Origin: Rhizobiales bacterium 32-66-11
GTDB lineage: Bacteria > Pseudomonadota > Alphaproteobacteria > Rhizobiales > Xanthobacteraceae
Assembly (NCBI GenBank): GCA_002304505.1
Contig: NCEH01000066.1
Coordinates: 1-42,570 of the forward strand
Reading direction: 5' to 3'
Length of the DNA: 42,570 bases
Each line of letters opens with the position of its first letter. The first letter of the stretch is position 1. The translations under genes and the position numbers were made by a program. The notes beneath the pieces are model-generated. The model did not search any database. It was given only the letters and a program-made list of their open reading frames with translations, and was not told the DNA's origin. Positions 29,890 to 39,170 of this stretch are shown in pieces.

Positions 29890-31050
29890 ATGGGCCGTCT
29901 CGATCGTTACATTTTCCAGACCGCGGCGGTCGCCTTCTTGGGCGTGACCATCGTTTTAACGGCCATGATCTGGTCCACCCAGGCGCTGCGCCAGTTGGAC
30001 CTCGTGACCAGCCAGGGCCAGACCATCCTGGCGTTCTTCGCGATCACATCGCTGTCCGTGCCGACCCTGATCCTGGTGATTGCGCCGGCGGCCCTGTTCA
30101 TCGCCACCGCCTACACCTTGCTGAAGCTGAACGGCGATTCTGAAATCGTGGTGATGGCTGCGGCGGGCATGAGCCATTGGCGCGTGCTGCGCTCCATGAT
30201 TCTCCTCGCCACCCTGGTTTCGCTTTTCTGCGCCGCGCTTTCGATTGACCTGGTGCCGGCGAGCCTGCGCCTGTTTCGCGATCAGGTGTCACGGGTTCGC
30301 GCGGACGTTGTGTCGTTCGTGGCGCAGCCGGGCCGGTTTGTGAATCTGGCGCAGGGCCTGGTGTTCCATGTGCGCGAACGCTCCGCCAATGGCGTGATGC
30401 ACGGCGTTTTCATCAATGACGCCCGCGAAAAGGAAATCTCCACCTATCTCGCGGATCGTGGGCAGATCGTCGAAACTCCCAATGGCATTTTCCTGGTGCT
30501 CGAAGACGGCTCCATCCACCGGCGGACCTCCGGCTCGGCCAGCAACGGGTCGGTTGTGGCATTCCAGCGCTACGCGTTTGGGCTGTCAGAACTTGCGCCG
30601 GGCTCGCAGGCGGTCGATATCCGTCCGAACGAGCGGTCGTTTGAATATGTGCTGAATCCGCCCGCGAACGACGTCTATCGCATCCTGGGGCAGGGGGGGC
30701 GGTTCCGCGAGGAGATCCACAAGCGCCTGTCGTCGGGGCTTTATCCCTTTGCCTTCTTCGCCGTGGCGGCCGCCGCGCTGGCGCGTCCGCGCACCACCCG
30801 CCAGGGGCGCGCGCTGGCGCTCGCGGCGATCATTCCCATCATGGTGGCGCTCCAGATCGCGAATTTCGTCGTGACTGGCCAATTGCGCACCTCACAGGCG
30901 GCGGTGCCCATCGCCTATCTGCTGCCGATCACCTCGATCCTGCTGTGCGCGCTCGCCCTCGACGGACGGGTGAGAATCGCCGTACCCGGCTTCATAACCC
31001 GCATCATCGACGCGATCGCGCTGCGCGTTTCCCGGCTCTCGGCGACCTGA
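29890..31050 (+). CDS. lptF: LPS export ABC transporter permease LptF
   Basis: LptF with LptG forms the inner-membrane part of the LptB2FG complex that extracts LPS. The 386-residue protein has the family's start GRLDRYIFQTAAVAFLGVTIVLTAMIW, two more N-terminal helices, a periplasmic beta-jellyroll (about residues 120-275) and three C-terminal helices. LKLNGDSEIVVMAAAGMSHWRVLRSM is the cytoplasmic coupling loop to LptB, with the conserved E-[IL]-x-x-x-x-A-x-G. GAGGA lies just before the ATG. It is 32 bases after mepA and 3 bases before lptG. Confidence 0.94.
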   Translation: MGRLDRYIFQTAAVAFLGVTIVLTAMIWSTQALRQLDLVTSQGQTILAFFAITSLSVPTLILVIAPAALFIATAYTLLKLNGDSEIVVMAAAGMSHWRVLRSMILLATLVSLFCAALSIDLVPASLRLFRDQVSRVRADVVSFVAQPGRFVNLAQGLVFHVRERSANGVMHGVFINDAREKEISTYLADRGQIVETPNGIFLVLEDGSIHRRTSGSASNGSVVAFQRYAFGLSELAPGSQAVDIRPNERSFEYVLNPPANDVYRILGQGGRFREEIHKRLSSGLYPFAFFAVAAAALARPRTTRQGRALALAAIIPIMVALQIANFVVTGQLRTSQAAVPIAYLLPITSILLCALALDGRVRIAVPGFITRIIDAIALRVSRLSAT

Positions 31051-31053
31051 GCC

Positions 31054-32145
31054 ATGATCGGAAAAACCCTCGGCTTCTATTTCGCGCGGCGTTTCTTTTC
31101 CTCCGTGGCGATGATCTTTTTTTCCTGCGTCGCGCTGATCATGCTGGTGGATTTCCTCGAGATGACCCGCCGCACGGCGGATCGCGACGAGGTGACATCG
31201 CTGGTCGTGGGCCTGCTGACGATCTACCGGACACCCGCCTTCACCGAGCAATTGTTGCCGTTTGCGGTGCTGTTCGGCGCCATCGCCACCTTCGTGACGT
31301 TGTCGCGCAAGCTTGAGCTGGTCGTTGCAAGAGCGATCGGGCTTTCCGCGTGGCAGTTCATTTTCCCGGCGGTGTTCGTTGCCTTTCTGATCGGCGTTGT
31401 TTCCACCACCCTGTTCAATCCCGTCTCCGCGGAATTCAAGGAGCGGGCGAATCGGATGGAGGGAGAGATTTTCAACACCACCGCCGGCCTGATGGCCCAG
31501 GGCAAGGCGGGCTTCTGGGTGCGTCAGCAGAGTGTCGACGGGCAAGCCATCATCCAGGCGGGCTCTTCCCAGCAGGGCGGGCGTGAACTGGTGGGCGTGA
31601 CCATGTTCGAGTTCGATCGCAAAGACCATCTCATGCAGCGCATCGAAGCGCGCTCGGCGGTATTGGAAGACGGTTTTTGGCGTTTGCAGGATGTCCGGGT
31701 GCTGGTTCCCGGGTTCGAGCAACAGACTTATTCCGTTTACCTTGTTGCGACGAATCTGGACCCCTCGCAGGTTCAGGAGAGCCTGATCTCGCCGGATACC
31801 GTGTCTTTTTGGCAACTTCCGGCGGCGATCGAGAGTGCAGAGCAGCAGGGTTTCGGCGCAAGCCGCTACCGGCTTCAGCTTCAAAGTCTTTTGGCACGGC
31901 CATTTTTGCTCGTGGCCATGGTGCTTATCGCCGCGGTGGTGGGCCTGCGCGTGTTTCGCTTCGGGGGGGTCGGCCAGACGATTCTCGGTGGCGTCGTGGC
32001 GGGCTTTCTGCTTTATCTGGGAACCAAGCTCGCCGAGGATTTAGGCGAGGCGGGCGTGGTGCATCCCGTTGCTGCTGCATGGTTTCCGGCAGTAGCGGGG
32101 ATATTCCTGGGGATTCTCGTATTGTTGCACCGGGAGGACGGATGA
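31054..32145 (+). CDS. lptG: LPS export ABC transporter permease LptG
   Basis: This is the second LptB2FG permease, 363 residues. It has an N-terminal LGFYFARRFFSSVAMIFFSCVALIMLVDFLE helix pair, the coupling loop RKLELVVARAIGLSAWQFIFPAV with its conserved E-x-x-x-A-x-G, a periplasmic beta-jellyroll (about 135-255), and C-terminal helices with GGVGQTILGGVVAGFLLY. The ATG directly follows the lptF stop; the lptG stop overlaps the lptD ATG as ATGA. All three genes of LPS transport therefore sit in one tightly coupled unit, although lptB and lptC are not in the window. Confidence 0.95.
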   Translation: MIGKTLGFYFARRFFSSVAMIFFSCVALIMLVDFLEMTRRTADRDEVTSLVVGLLTIYRTPAFTEQLLPFAVLFGAIATFVTLSRKLELVVARAIGLSAWQFIFPAVFVAFLIGVVSTTLFNPVSAEFKERANRMEGEIFNTTAGLMAQGKAGFWVRQQSVDGQAIIQAGSSQQGGRELVGVTMFEFDRKDHLMQRIEARSAVLEDGFWRLQDVRVLVPGFEQQTYSVYLVATNLDPSQVQESLISPDTVSFWQLPAAIESAEQQGFGASRYRLQLQSLLARPFLLVAMVLIAAVVGLRVFRFGGVGQTILGGVVAGFLLYLGTKLAEDLGEAGVVHPVAAAWFPAVAGIFLGILVLLHREDG

Positions 32146-34616
32146 CGGTCGGGTTTCCCCCCGCCGAAGGCCATGGAGCTGCAACCGGCCGGCGCGCCTC
32201 GCGCCGCGGCGCGGGCGGCTGGGCTTTTGCCGTCGGCCTTCTGTGCGCTGCGATCGGCTTTGCTGTGCTGCAACCCGGCACGGCAGCGGCGCAGACGGCG
32301 AGTTTTGCCAACACCAGATTGCCCAAGACGGACCCCAACAAGAAGATGCTCGTGACCGCCGACGAGCTGGTCTACGATTACGAGAACGACAAGATCTCGG
32401 CGGTCGGCAACGTTCAGATTTATTATGACGGCTCCACGCTGGAGGCGAAGCGCGTGACCTTCGACCGCAAGGCGAACACGCTGCGCGCCGAGGGCGATGT
32501 GCTGCTGAAGCAGCCCGACGGCAAGGTTCTCACCGCCAATACCATGCAGCTGACCGAGGACTTCCGCGACGGGTTCCTGGACTCGCTGCGGGTGGACACT
32601 CCGGATAAGACCCATTTCGCGGCAACCCGCGCCGACCGCACGGACGGCAACATCACGGTGTTCCAGAATGGCGTCTACACCGCCTGCGAACCCTGCAAGG
32701 ACCATCCGGAAAAGCCGGTGCTCTGGCAGATCAAGGCGGCGCGCATCGTTCACAATCAGAACGAGCAGATGATCTATTACAAGGACGCCACGCTCGAGTT
32801 TTTCGGGCTGCCGTTCGCCTATTTCCCTTATTTCTCCTCGCCCGATCCCACGGTGAAGCGCAAGACCGGCTTCCTCATGCCGGAATTCTATAACAACAGC
32901 ATGCTCGGCATCGGCGCCGGCGTGCCGTTCTTCTGGAACATCGCGCCCGACCGCGACCTGACCTTCGATCCGCTCTATTTCTCCAAACAAGGCCTGCTGG
33001 CCAAGGGAGAGTGGCGCCAGCGGCTGATCGACGGCTCCTACAACATCCGCGCCGCCGGCATCCAGCAGCAGGATGTCGAGCAGTTCGCCGGCCTGCCGGG
33101 CTACCGCGAAAACCGCGGCATGGTGCAGAGTTCGGGCAATTTCGTCATCAACAGCCAGTGGCAATGGGGCTGGGACGGCACCTTGACGTCCGACCGCACC
33201 TTCCTGCGTGACTATGGACTGATCGGCGCCGCCGAAACGGAAAAGATCTCGCAGGCCTATTTGACCGGTCAGGGCGATCGCAGCTTCTTCGACGTGCGGG
33301 GAATGTATTTCCTCGGCCTGTCCGTGACCGATAACCAGGATCTCATTCCGGTCGTCGGAACGTTCAATTACAATTACGTCTTCGGCAATCCGATCTTCGG
33401 CGGCGAAGCGGGCGTGAAGGTGAATTTCAATTCCGTGTCGCGCAACGAGGCCGATTTTGTCGGTACCTCGGCGGCCACCTCCTGGGTCGGCGGCGCAACC
33501 GGAATTCCGCCCGGCTCCTGCCTGCTGAGCAATCCCAACCCGACCCAGTGCCTGCTGCGCGGCGCGCCGGGCGATTATCAGCGGCTCAGCGGCGAATTCT
33601 ATTGGAAGAAGACGCTGACCGATGCCGCCGGCCAGATGTGGACGCCGTTCGCCAGCGCCCGCGTGGACGTGGCGCACGCCAATATCAGCGCATTGCCCTC
33701 CAGCTACACCGATGGTCCCACGCTGGCGGGGCAGAACGTGCTTCAGTCCGGCAATGACGACCTGATCCGCGCCATGCCGGTGATCGGCCTCGATTACCGC
33801 TATCCCTTCATCTCGGTGGAGAATTGGGGCACACAGACCATCGAGCCGCGCGCCCAGCTGATCATCCGTCCCAACGAGACGAGCATCGGCAAATTCCCGA
33901 ACGAGGATGCTCAAAGCCTCGTGTTCGACGATGCCAATCTGTTCTCGGTGAGCAAATATTCCGGCTGGGACCGGGTCGAAGGCGGCAGCCGCCTCAATGT
34001 GGGTGTCACCTATACCGCAGCGCTCAACGGCGCGGGCGTCGTCTCGGCGGTGGTGGGCCAGTCCTACAGCCTGTTCGGCAAGAACTCCTTCGCCTATGGC
34101 GACATGGCGAACACCGGCCTGGAATCGGGCCTGGAGACGAGCACGTCGGACTATGTCGCCCGGTTCAGCTATTCGCCGACCAACAATCTGGAGTTCATCT
34201 CCCGCTTCCGCTTCGATGAGGCGAATTACACGTTGCAGCGGCTGGAACTGGAAGGGCGCACGAGCATCGACCGTCTGTCGGTGTCGGCAACCTATGGCCG
34301 CTATGAGCCACAGCCCCTGCTCGGCTATTACCAGGAGCGCGAGGGTGTCTTGACGACCGCCAGCTATAAGCTGACGGACGTGTGGTCGGTCAGCGGCGGC
34401 ATCCGCTACAACATCGCGCAGGCCAGCATCGATATGACCACGGCCGCCATCACCTATGCGGATGACTGCTTCACCCTGGCGCTGACCTATCTCTCAGATT
34501 ATTCGATCAACGGGCCGAACAACGGGCCGAACAACACGGTCATGCTCACCATCGGGCTGCGCACCCTGGGTGAAACCAAGGTCCGGTCGGCGATCGGCAG
34601 CAGCTCGACTCAGTGA
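32142..34616 (+). CDS. lptD: LPS-assembly outer-membrane protein LptD
   Basis: LptD is the outer-membrane barrel through which LPS reaches the cell surface. The protein is 824 residues. A signal peptide (FAVGLLCAAIGFAVLQPGTAAAQ, about residues 28-50) is followed by an OstA/LptA-like periplasmic domain (about 65-160; VTADELVYDYENDKISAVGNVQI) and a C-terminal beta-barrel. YTACEPCKDHPEKPVLWQIKAARIVHNQNEQMIYYKDA and FFGLPFAYFPYFSSPDPTVKRKTGFLMP are typical alphaproteobacterial LptD segments. The ATG at 32142 overlaps the lptG stop; the open frame continues far upstream to 31677 but that part is a shadow of lptG. The gene precedes a SurA-like chaperone, which helps fold LptD in other bacteria. Confidence 0.95.
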   Translation: MTVGFPPAEGHGAATGRRASRRGAGGWAFAVGLLCAAIGFAVLQPGTAAAQTASFANTRLPKTDPNKKMLVTADELVYDYENDKISAVGNVQIYYDGSTLEAKRVTFDRKANTLRAEGDVLLKQPDGKVLTANTMQLTEDFRDGFLDSLRVDTPDKTHFAATRADRTDGNITVFQNGVYTACEPCKDHPEKPVLWQIKAARIVHNQNEQMIYYKDATLEFFGLPFAYFPYFSSPDPTVKRKTGFLMPEFYNNSMLGIGAGVPFFWNIAPDRDLTFDPLYFSKQGLLAKGEWRQRLIDGSYNIRAAGIQQQDVEQFAGLPGYRENRGMVQSSGNFVINSQWQWGWDGTLTSDRTFLRDYGLIGAAETEKISQAYLTGQGDRSFFDVRGMYFLGLSVTDNQDLIPVVGTFNYNYVFGNPIFGGEAGVKVNFNSVSRNEADFVGTSAATSWVGGATGIPPGSCLLSNPNPTQCLLRGAPGDYQRLSGEFYWKKTLTDAAGQMWTPFASARVDVAHANISALPSSYTDGPTLAGQNVLQSGNDDLIRAMPVIGLDYRYPFISVENWGTQTIEPRAQLIIRPNETSIGKFPNEDAQSLVFDDANLFSVSKYSGWDRVEGGSRLNVGVTYTAALNGAGVVSAVVGQSYSLFGKNSFAYGDMANTGLESGLETSTSDYVARFSYSPTNNLEFISRFRFDEANYTLQRLELEGRTSIDRLSVSATYGRYEPQPLLGYYQEREGVLTTASYKLTDVWSVSGGIRYNIAQASIDMTTAAITYADDCFTLALTYLSDYSINGPNNGPNNTVMLTIGLRTLGETKVRSAIGSSSTQ

Positions 34617-34761
34617 GCTCCGCGCGCCGCCTTGCGGTGCGCGCGGCCCCATTGCCGCCACAGGAAGCGGCAACAAGCATTTACAAGCCGAAGGGCGCGG
34701 GTTAAGCGCGCAGGGAGGCCTTCGTACCCCCGCCCCTCGCCGAGCCAATCCGGGTTGATCG

Positions 34762-35664
34762 ATGCAGTCCTGCCGCCGCTTCCTGTTCCTCCTGAGTCTT
34801 GCCGTCGCAGCCCTTTCCAGCGGAGGGGCCAGCGCGCAACAGATTCTCGCCATGGTGAATGGCGCGCCCATCACCAGCTTTGACGTCGGCCAGCGCCAGC
34901 GCATGCACACGCTGCTGGAGCGCAAGAACGTCAGCGCGAAGGAAGCACTCGAAGAAGTGATCGATGATCGCCTCAAGATCTCCCAGGGAGCGAAGCTGGG
35001 CATCGATCTGGATAAAAAAGAGATCGATGATCTGTTCGCCAACGTCGCCTCGCGCTCCGGGCGCACCGTCGAACAACTCGCCGACGGGCTGAAGCAGGGC
35101 GGCATCGAGCCGAGCGCCTTCAAGCAGAAGCTGCGCGCCGACAACATCTGGCAGCAATATGTGCGCGCCCGCTCTCCTAGCGTGTCGGTGCGCGACCAGG
35201 ATGTTCTCGCCGCCATCAATCAGGGTGGCCATGCCCCCATGATCGCGACGGAATATACCTTGACGCCGATCGTGCTGGTGGTGGCCCGCGGCAGCAATGC
35301 CTATGCGGCGCGGCTCGCCGAGGCCAATTCGCTCCGCACGCGCTTCAACGGGTGCGAGAGCGGCCTTGCGATGGTCAAGGCCATGAAGGAGACCGTGGTC
35401 CGCTCGCCGGTCCTGCGCCTGTCGTCCGAGATGCCGGCGCAGCTGCGCCAGCTGCTCGACAAGACCGAAGTGGGCCGGCTGGCTCCCGCGGAGGTCACGC
35501 AGTCCGGGGTCGAAGTGTTCGCCGTCTGCGCCAAGCGCGAGGTGCGCGGCGAGGCGGCCAATAAGCGCGATGTGAAGGACCAGCTGGCAACGGCGCAATT
35601 CCAGGCGGAATCCAAGCGGCTCCTGACCGAGCTGCGCAAGAGCGCCCTGATCGTCTATCGCTGA
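34762..35664 (+). CDS. SurA-like periplasmic chaperone / peptidyl-prolyl isomerase
   Basis: The 300-residue protein has a signal peptide (FLFLLSLAVAALSSGGASAQ) and a SurA N-terminal domain (about residues 27-140; ILAMVNGAPITSFDVGQRQRMHTLL, then ALEEVIDDRLKISQGAKLGIDL). The later part is a single divergent parvulin-like domain with two cysteines (NGCESG and FAVCAKRE) that may form a disulfide. SurA in E. coli has two parvulin domains, so this is the shorter alphaproteobacterial form. Position between lptD and pdxA-rsmA is the conserved one. It probably assists outer-membrane protein folding; enzymatic isomerase activity is uncertain. Its TGA overlaps the former pdxA start as TGATG. Confidence 0.87.
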   Translation: MQSCRRFLFLLSLAVAALSSGGASAQQILAMVNGAPITSFDVGQRQRMHTLLERKNVSAKEALEEVIDDRLKISQGAKLGIDLDKKEIDDLFANVASRSGRTVEQLADGLKQGGIEPSAFKQKLRADNIWQQYVRARSPSVSVRDQDVLAAINQGGHAPMIATEYTLTPIVLVVARGSNAYAARLAEANSLRTRFNGCESGLAMVKAMKETVVRSPVLRLSSEMPAQLRQLLDKTEVGRLAPAEVTQSGVEVFAVCAKREVRGEAANKRDVKDQLATAQFQAESKRLLTELRKSALIVYR

Positions 35665-36649
35665 TGCCGAGCCCGCCGGCATCGGGCCGGACCTGACCCT
35701 TGCTGCCTGGACCCTGCGGGTCCAAAACGGCTGCCCGCCCTTCTTCGCGGTCGGCGATCCTGCCTTGCTTGAGGATCGGGCCCGCCGGCTCGGTTTGCGC
35801 GTGCCGATCTGCGCGGTCGAGCCACAGAACGCGAACGGCATCTTTGATACCGCGCTTCCCGTGGTGGCCGCCGGCCCGCGCGCCACGGCCGAACCCGGCG
35901 TGCCCGACGCCACCAGCGCGGCGGCGGTGGTGCAGAGCCTGGACCGGGCCGTGGACCTGGTGATGTCCGGTGCCGCCCGCGCGCTGGTGACGGCGCCGCT
36001 TGCGAAATCCGTGGTCTATGCCGCCGGCTTTCCCTTTCCCGGGCACACCGAATATCTCGCGGCCCGTTGCGCGACGCCCGATGGCACGATCCCGCATCCG
36101 GTCATGATGATCTGGTCGCCCCTGCTCGCCGTGGTGCCGGCTACCATCCATATTCCCCTTGCCCAGGTGCCCGCGCGGGTGACGCAGGATCTGCTGGTTC
36201 AGACCGGGCGGATCGTTGATCACGACATGCGCACGCGCTTCGCCATTGCCGCCCCGCGCCTCGCATTTGCCGGGCTCAATCCCCATGCGGGCGAGGACGG
36301 AACGCTCGGCCGTGAGGACGAGGATGTGGTGCGTCCCGCTATTGCCGCTCTGCGGGCGGAAGGGATCGATGCCCGCGGGCCGCGCCCCGCCGACACGCTG
36401 TTTCACGAAGAGGCGCGCGCCGGATATGATGTGGTGATCGGCATGTATCACGATCAGGTGCTGATTCCGGCCAAGACGCTTGCGTTTCACGATGGGGTGA
36501 ATGTGACGCTGGGCCTGCCCTTCGTGCGCACCTCGCCGGACCACGGTACCGCGTTTGACCTAGCGGGAACCGGCCGCGCCAATCCCACGAGCCTGCTGGC
36601 GGCCCTGCGCCTTGCCTGGCGCCTGACCGCACCGGGCCGCGCGGCATGA
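35664..36649 (+). pseudogene. pdxA: 4-hydroxythreonine-4-phosphate dehydrogenase with frameshifted start
   Basis: PdxA oxidises 4-hydroxythreonine phosphate in pyridoxal phosphate synthesis. The main frame carries the substrate-binding and metal-site motifs: VTAPLAKSVVYAAGFPFPGHTEYLA, AFAGLNPHAGEDGTLGREDE, YDVVIGMYHDQVLIPAKTLAF, and [18 protein letters not shown]. Its N-terminal EPAGIGPDLTLAAW is also in frame (from 35669) but has no start codon before it. The natural ATG, overlapping the surA stop as TGATG at 35662-35666, is one base out of frame. Family proteins usually read M-x-P-L-A-x-T-x-G-E/D-P-A-G-I-G-P, so about 7 residues (a base count of 1 modulo 3) are missing between ATGCC and GAGCCC. 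The first in-frame start afterwards is TTG 35765. True loss or sequencing error. Confidence 0.85.
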
Positions 36650-37500
36650 GCGCCATCGACGAATTGCCACCGCTGCGCGACGTCATCCGCCGCCACGGGC
36701 TGTCGGCGCAAAAATCGCTGGGGCAGAATTTTCTTCTGGATCTCAACCTCACGTCGCGCATCGCGCGCGGTTCAGGCGCCCTGGAGGGCGCAAACGTGCT
36801 GGAGGTCGGGCCTGGCCCCGGCGGCCTCACGCGGGCACTGCTGGCTTTGGGAGCGGCGCGTGTGGTGGCGGTGGAGCGCGATCATCGCTGCATCGAGGCC
36901 CTCGCCGAAGTCGCCGCAGCCTATCCCGGCCGGCTCCAGGTGATCGAAGGCGACGCGCTGAAGGTCGAGGCGGCCCCCTTGTTCGGCGGCGAGCCGGCGC
37001 GGGTGGTGGCCAATCTGCCCTATAATATCGCCACCGTTCTGCTGGTGGGCTGGCTCTCTTCCGAGCCCTGGCCACCCTGGTTCTCCTCGCTCACCTTGAT
37101 GTTCCAGCGCGAGGTGGCCGAACGCATCGTCGCCGAGCCGGGCTCGAAGGCCTATGGGCGTCTCGCGGTTTTGGCGGGCTGGCGGACCGAAGCCCGGATC
37201 CTGTTCGATGTGGCCCCCTCCGCCTTCGTGCCGCCGCCCAAGGTGACGTCCTCGGTGGTGCATCTGGTCCCGCGCACCGCACCTCTGCCGTGCCGGCTCT
37301 CGGTGCTGGAGAAGGTGACGGAAGCCGCCTTCGGCCAGCGCCGCAAGATGCTGCGGCAGAGCCTGAAGTCCCTGGGCGTCGATGCCCAGGCGCTGCTCGC
37401 CGCCGCCGAGGTGGGAGAGACCCAGCGCGCCGAGGAAATCGACGTCGCCGGTTTTGTGCGCCTCGCCAATTGCTGGGAAAAGCTGCGCCAGCCGGCGTGA
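36646..37500 (+). CDS. rsmA: 16S rRNA (adenine1518-N6/adenine1519-N6)-dimethyltransferase
   Basis: RsmA (KsgA) dimethylates two adjacent adenines near the 3' end of 16S rRNA in the small-subunit assembly pathway. The 284-residue protein has the N-terminal [13 protein letters not shown] signature, SAM motif [26 protein letters not shown], the GDALK segment, and the catalytic [11 protein letters not shown]. The C-terminal helical domain has [16 protein letters not shown]. The ATG overlaps the pdxA stop as ATGA, as in the E. coli surA-pdxA-rsmA group. It converges with gmk, 23 bases away. Confidence 0.97.
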   Translation: MSAIDELPPLRDVIRRHGLSAQKSLGQNFLLDLNLTSRIARGSGALEGANVLEVGPGPGGLTRALLALGAARVVAVERDHRCIEALAEVAAAYPGRLQVIEGDALKVEAAPLFGGEPARVVANLPYNIATVLLVGWLSSEPWPPWFSSLTLMFQREVAERIVAEPGSKAYGRLAVLAGWRTEARILFDVAPSAFVPPPKVTSSVVHLVPRTAPLPCRLSVLEKVTEAAFGQRRKMLRQSLKSLGVDAQALLAAAEVGETQRAEEIDVAGFVRLANCWEKLRQPA

Positions 37501-37523
37501 GGCGCGCTCTGGGGCAAGGGGGC

Positions 37524-38201
37524 TCAGAGGCCGCCGATCAAGCCGCTCACGAAATGCGAAAGGCCTGTCAGCCGCTGGCGCCGCAGCCGCTCGGCCTGAA
37601 GGATGGCCTTGAGCTTGGCCAGGCAGGCCTCCACATTCTCATTGATGAGAATGTAGTCATATTCGCTGTAGTGGCTGATCTCGGCCGCGGCCTTTGCCAT
37701 GCGCTCGTGAACCACTTCGTCGCTGTCCTGCCCGCGGCCGCGCAAGCGCTCCTCCAGCGCGGCGACAGAGGGCGGCAGGATGAAGACCTTCACGAGGTCG
37801 CGCTTGGCGGCCTCGCTCTCGTCCAACTGCTGGGTGCCCTGCCAGTCGATGTCGAACAGCACGTCGCGCCCATGGGCGAGGGCGTCCTCAACGGGTTTCC
37901 TGGGCGTGCCATAGAGATTGCCGAACACGGTGGCATGTTCCAGAAGTGCGCCCGTGTCGCGCATGTGCCGGAAGCCCTCCACGTCGGTGAAATAATAGTC
38001 GACGCCTTCCACCTCGCCGGGACGCGGCTTTCGGGTGGTGAGGGAGACCGACATGGTGATGCGGCTGTCTTGCGCCAGCAACAGCCGCGAGAGCGTGGTC
38101 TTTCCGGCGCCGGACGGCGAGGAGAGCACCAGCATCAGGCCCCGTCGGGCAAGCCCCGAGCGGCCGGACGGCGGGGCGGAAGGGGCGCTCGCAGCGTCCA
38201 T
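37524..38201 (-). CDS. gmk: Guanylate kinase
   Basis: Gmk phosphorylates GMP to GDP. The 225-residue protein has about 20 extra N-terminal residues, then the P-loop LSSPSGAGKTTLSRLLL, the GMP-binding SLTTRKPRPGEVEGVDYYFTD, FGNLYGTP, and DVLFDIDWQGTQQL with the conserved aspartates. FILPPSVAALEERLRGRGQDS is the lid segment. ATG 38201 is used because it lies after the yicC stop; an in-frame start further upstream would overlap yicC. It is the last gene of the acpP-fabF-mltG-yicC-gmk series. Gmk acts downstream of guaB, which is damaged in this window. Confidence 0.96.
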   Translation of the reverse strand: MDAASAPSAPPSGRSGLARRGLMLVLSSPSGAGKTTLSRLLLAQDSRITMSVSLTTRKPRPGEVEGVDYYFTDVEGFRHMRDTGALLEHATVFGNLYGTPRKPVEDALAHGRDVLFDIDWQGTQQLDESEAAKRDLVKVFILPPSVAALEERLRGRGQDSDEVVHERMAKAAAEISHYSEYDYILINENVEACLAKLKAILQAERLRRQRLTGLSHFVSGLIGGL

Positions 38202-38214
38202 GGTCGGGGCGGCC

Positions 38215-39135
38215 TCACTCGATGTTCGCGATCTGCTCGCGGAACTGATCCACAAGCAGCTTCAGGTCAAGCCCGATCTGGGTGAGGGCGACCGCATTGG
38301 ACTTGGAGCAGAGCGTATTGCTCTCGCGGTTGAACTCCTGGGACAGGAAATCCAGCCGGCGACCCACCGGCCCGCCCTGGACGAGCAGGTCCCGCGCTGC
38401 GGTGAGATGGGCGGCGAGGCGGTCCAGCTCCTCGCGGATGTCGGCCTTGGTGGCGAGCAGGGCGGCTTCCTGGTGCAGGCGCTCGGCGTCGAGCGGCGTG
38501 CCGGTCTCCAGCAGGGCGCGCACCTGGTCGCGGAGGCGCGCCTTGATCGCCTCAGTGCCGCGTTCGGGCCGGGCTTCGGCCTGGGCGACCAGGGCCGCGA
38601 TGGCGTCCAGCCGTTCCAGCAGCACGGTTTTGAGGGCCGCCCCCTCAATGTGGCGCATGGCGATCAGCGCATCAAGCGCCGCCTCGAAGCCGGCGAGGGC
38701 GGCGGCGGAGACCGCCTCCTGGTCCTGCGCCGTGAGCTGGGCTTCGACCACCTCGACGATGCCCTTTACCGCCAGCAGGGAATCGAGCGTCGGCGGCGCG
38801 ATGCCATAGCGCTCGGCGGCCGTGCGGGCGGCGACGATCAGCGCTTCGAGCGCCGGTTGGTTCACCGCCACGGCGATGCTTTCCCCTTCGCGGGCGAGGG
38901 TCAGGGTGCCGGATATCGACCCGCGCGCCAGGGCGCGGGAGGCGGCGGCGCGCGCGGCTGCATCGAGAGCCTCGAAGCCGACGGGAACCCGCAGGCGCAG
39001 GTCAAGCCCCTTGGCATTCACCGAGCGCATCTCCCAGGCCCAGCGCCAGCCGGCCGTGAGGCCCTGTGTGCGGGCAAAGCCCGTCATGCTGGCCAGGGCC
39101 GAGCGCGCGGAAGGGGCGGAATCCGCAGGTGACAT
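38215..39135 (-). CDS. YicC-family endoribonuclease
   Basis: The 306-residue protein matches YicC, recently recognised as an endoribonuclease family. The N-terminal ASMTGFARTQG and EMRSVNAKGLDLRLRVP are diagnostic, as is the C-terminal GRRLDFLSQEFNRESNTLCSKSN with the conserved D-F-x-x-Q-E-x-x-R-E and the Q-I-x-D/E-x-L/V-E-Q-I-like end (QFREQIANIE). The middle region is helical. ATG 39135 directly follows an in-frame TTG at 39138. It lies 13 bases from gmk and 35 bases from mltG in the same direction. The adjacency yicC-gmk is widely conserved. Confidence 0.93.
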   Translation of the reverse strand: MSPADSAPSARSALASMTGFARTQGLTAGWRWAWEMRSVNAKGLDLRLRVPVGFEALDAAARAAASRALARGSISGTLTLAREGESIAVAVNQPALEALIVAARTAAERYGIAPPTLDSLLAVKGIVEVVEAQLTAQDQEAVSAAALAGFEAALDALIAMRHIEGAALKTVLLERLDAIAALVAQAEARPERGTEAIKARLRDQVRALLETGTPLDAERLHQEAALLATKADIREELDRLAAHLTAARDLLVQGGPVGRRLDFLSQEFNRESNTLCSKSNAVALTQIGLDLKLLVDQFREQIANIE

Positions 39136-39170
39136 CAAAAGCCTCGCAAGGTCGGCGCCGGCCGGCCCGT

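Noticed and set aside
31677..32141. Upstream extension of the lptD frame by 155 codons
   Set aside because: It lies wholly inside lptG in another frame; ATG 32142 overlaps the lptG stop and is followed by a normal signal peptide.
32013..33914. 633-codon minus-strand frame opposite lptD
   Set aside because: Antisense shadow; lptD on the plus strand is complete and in an operon.
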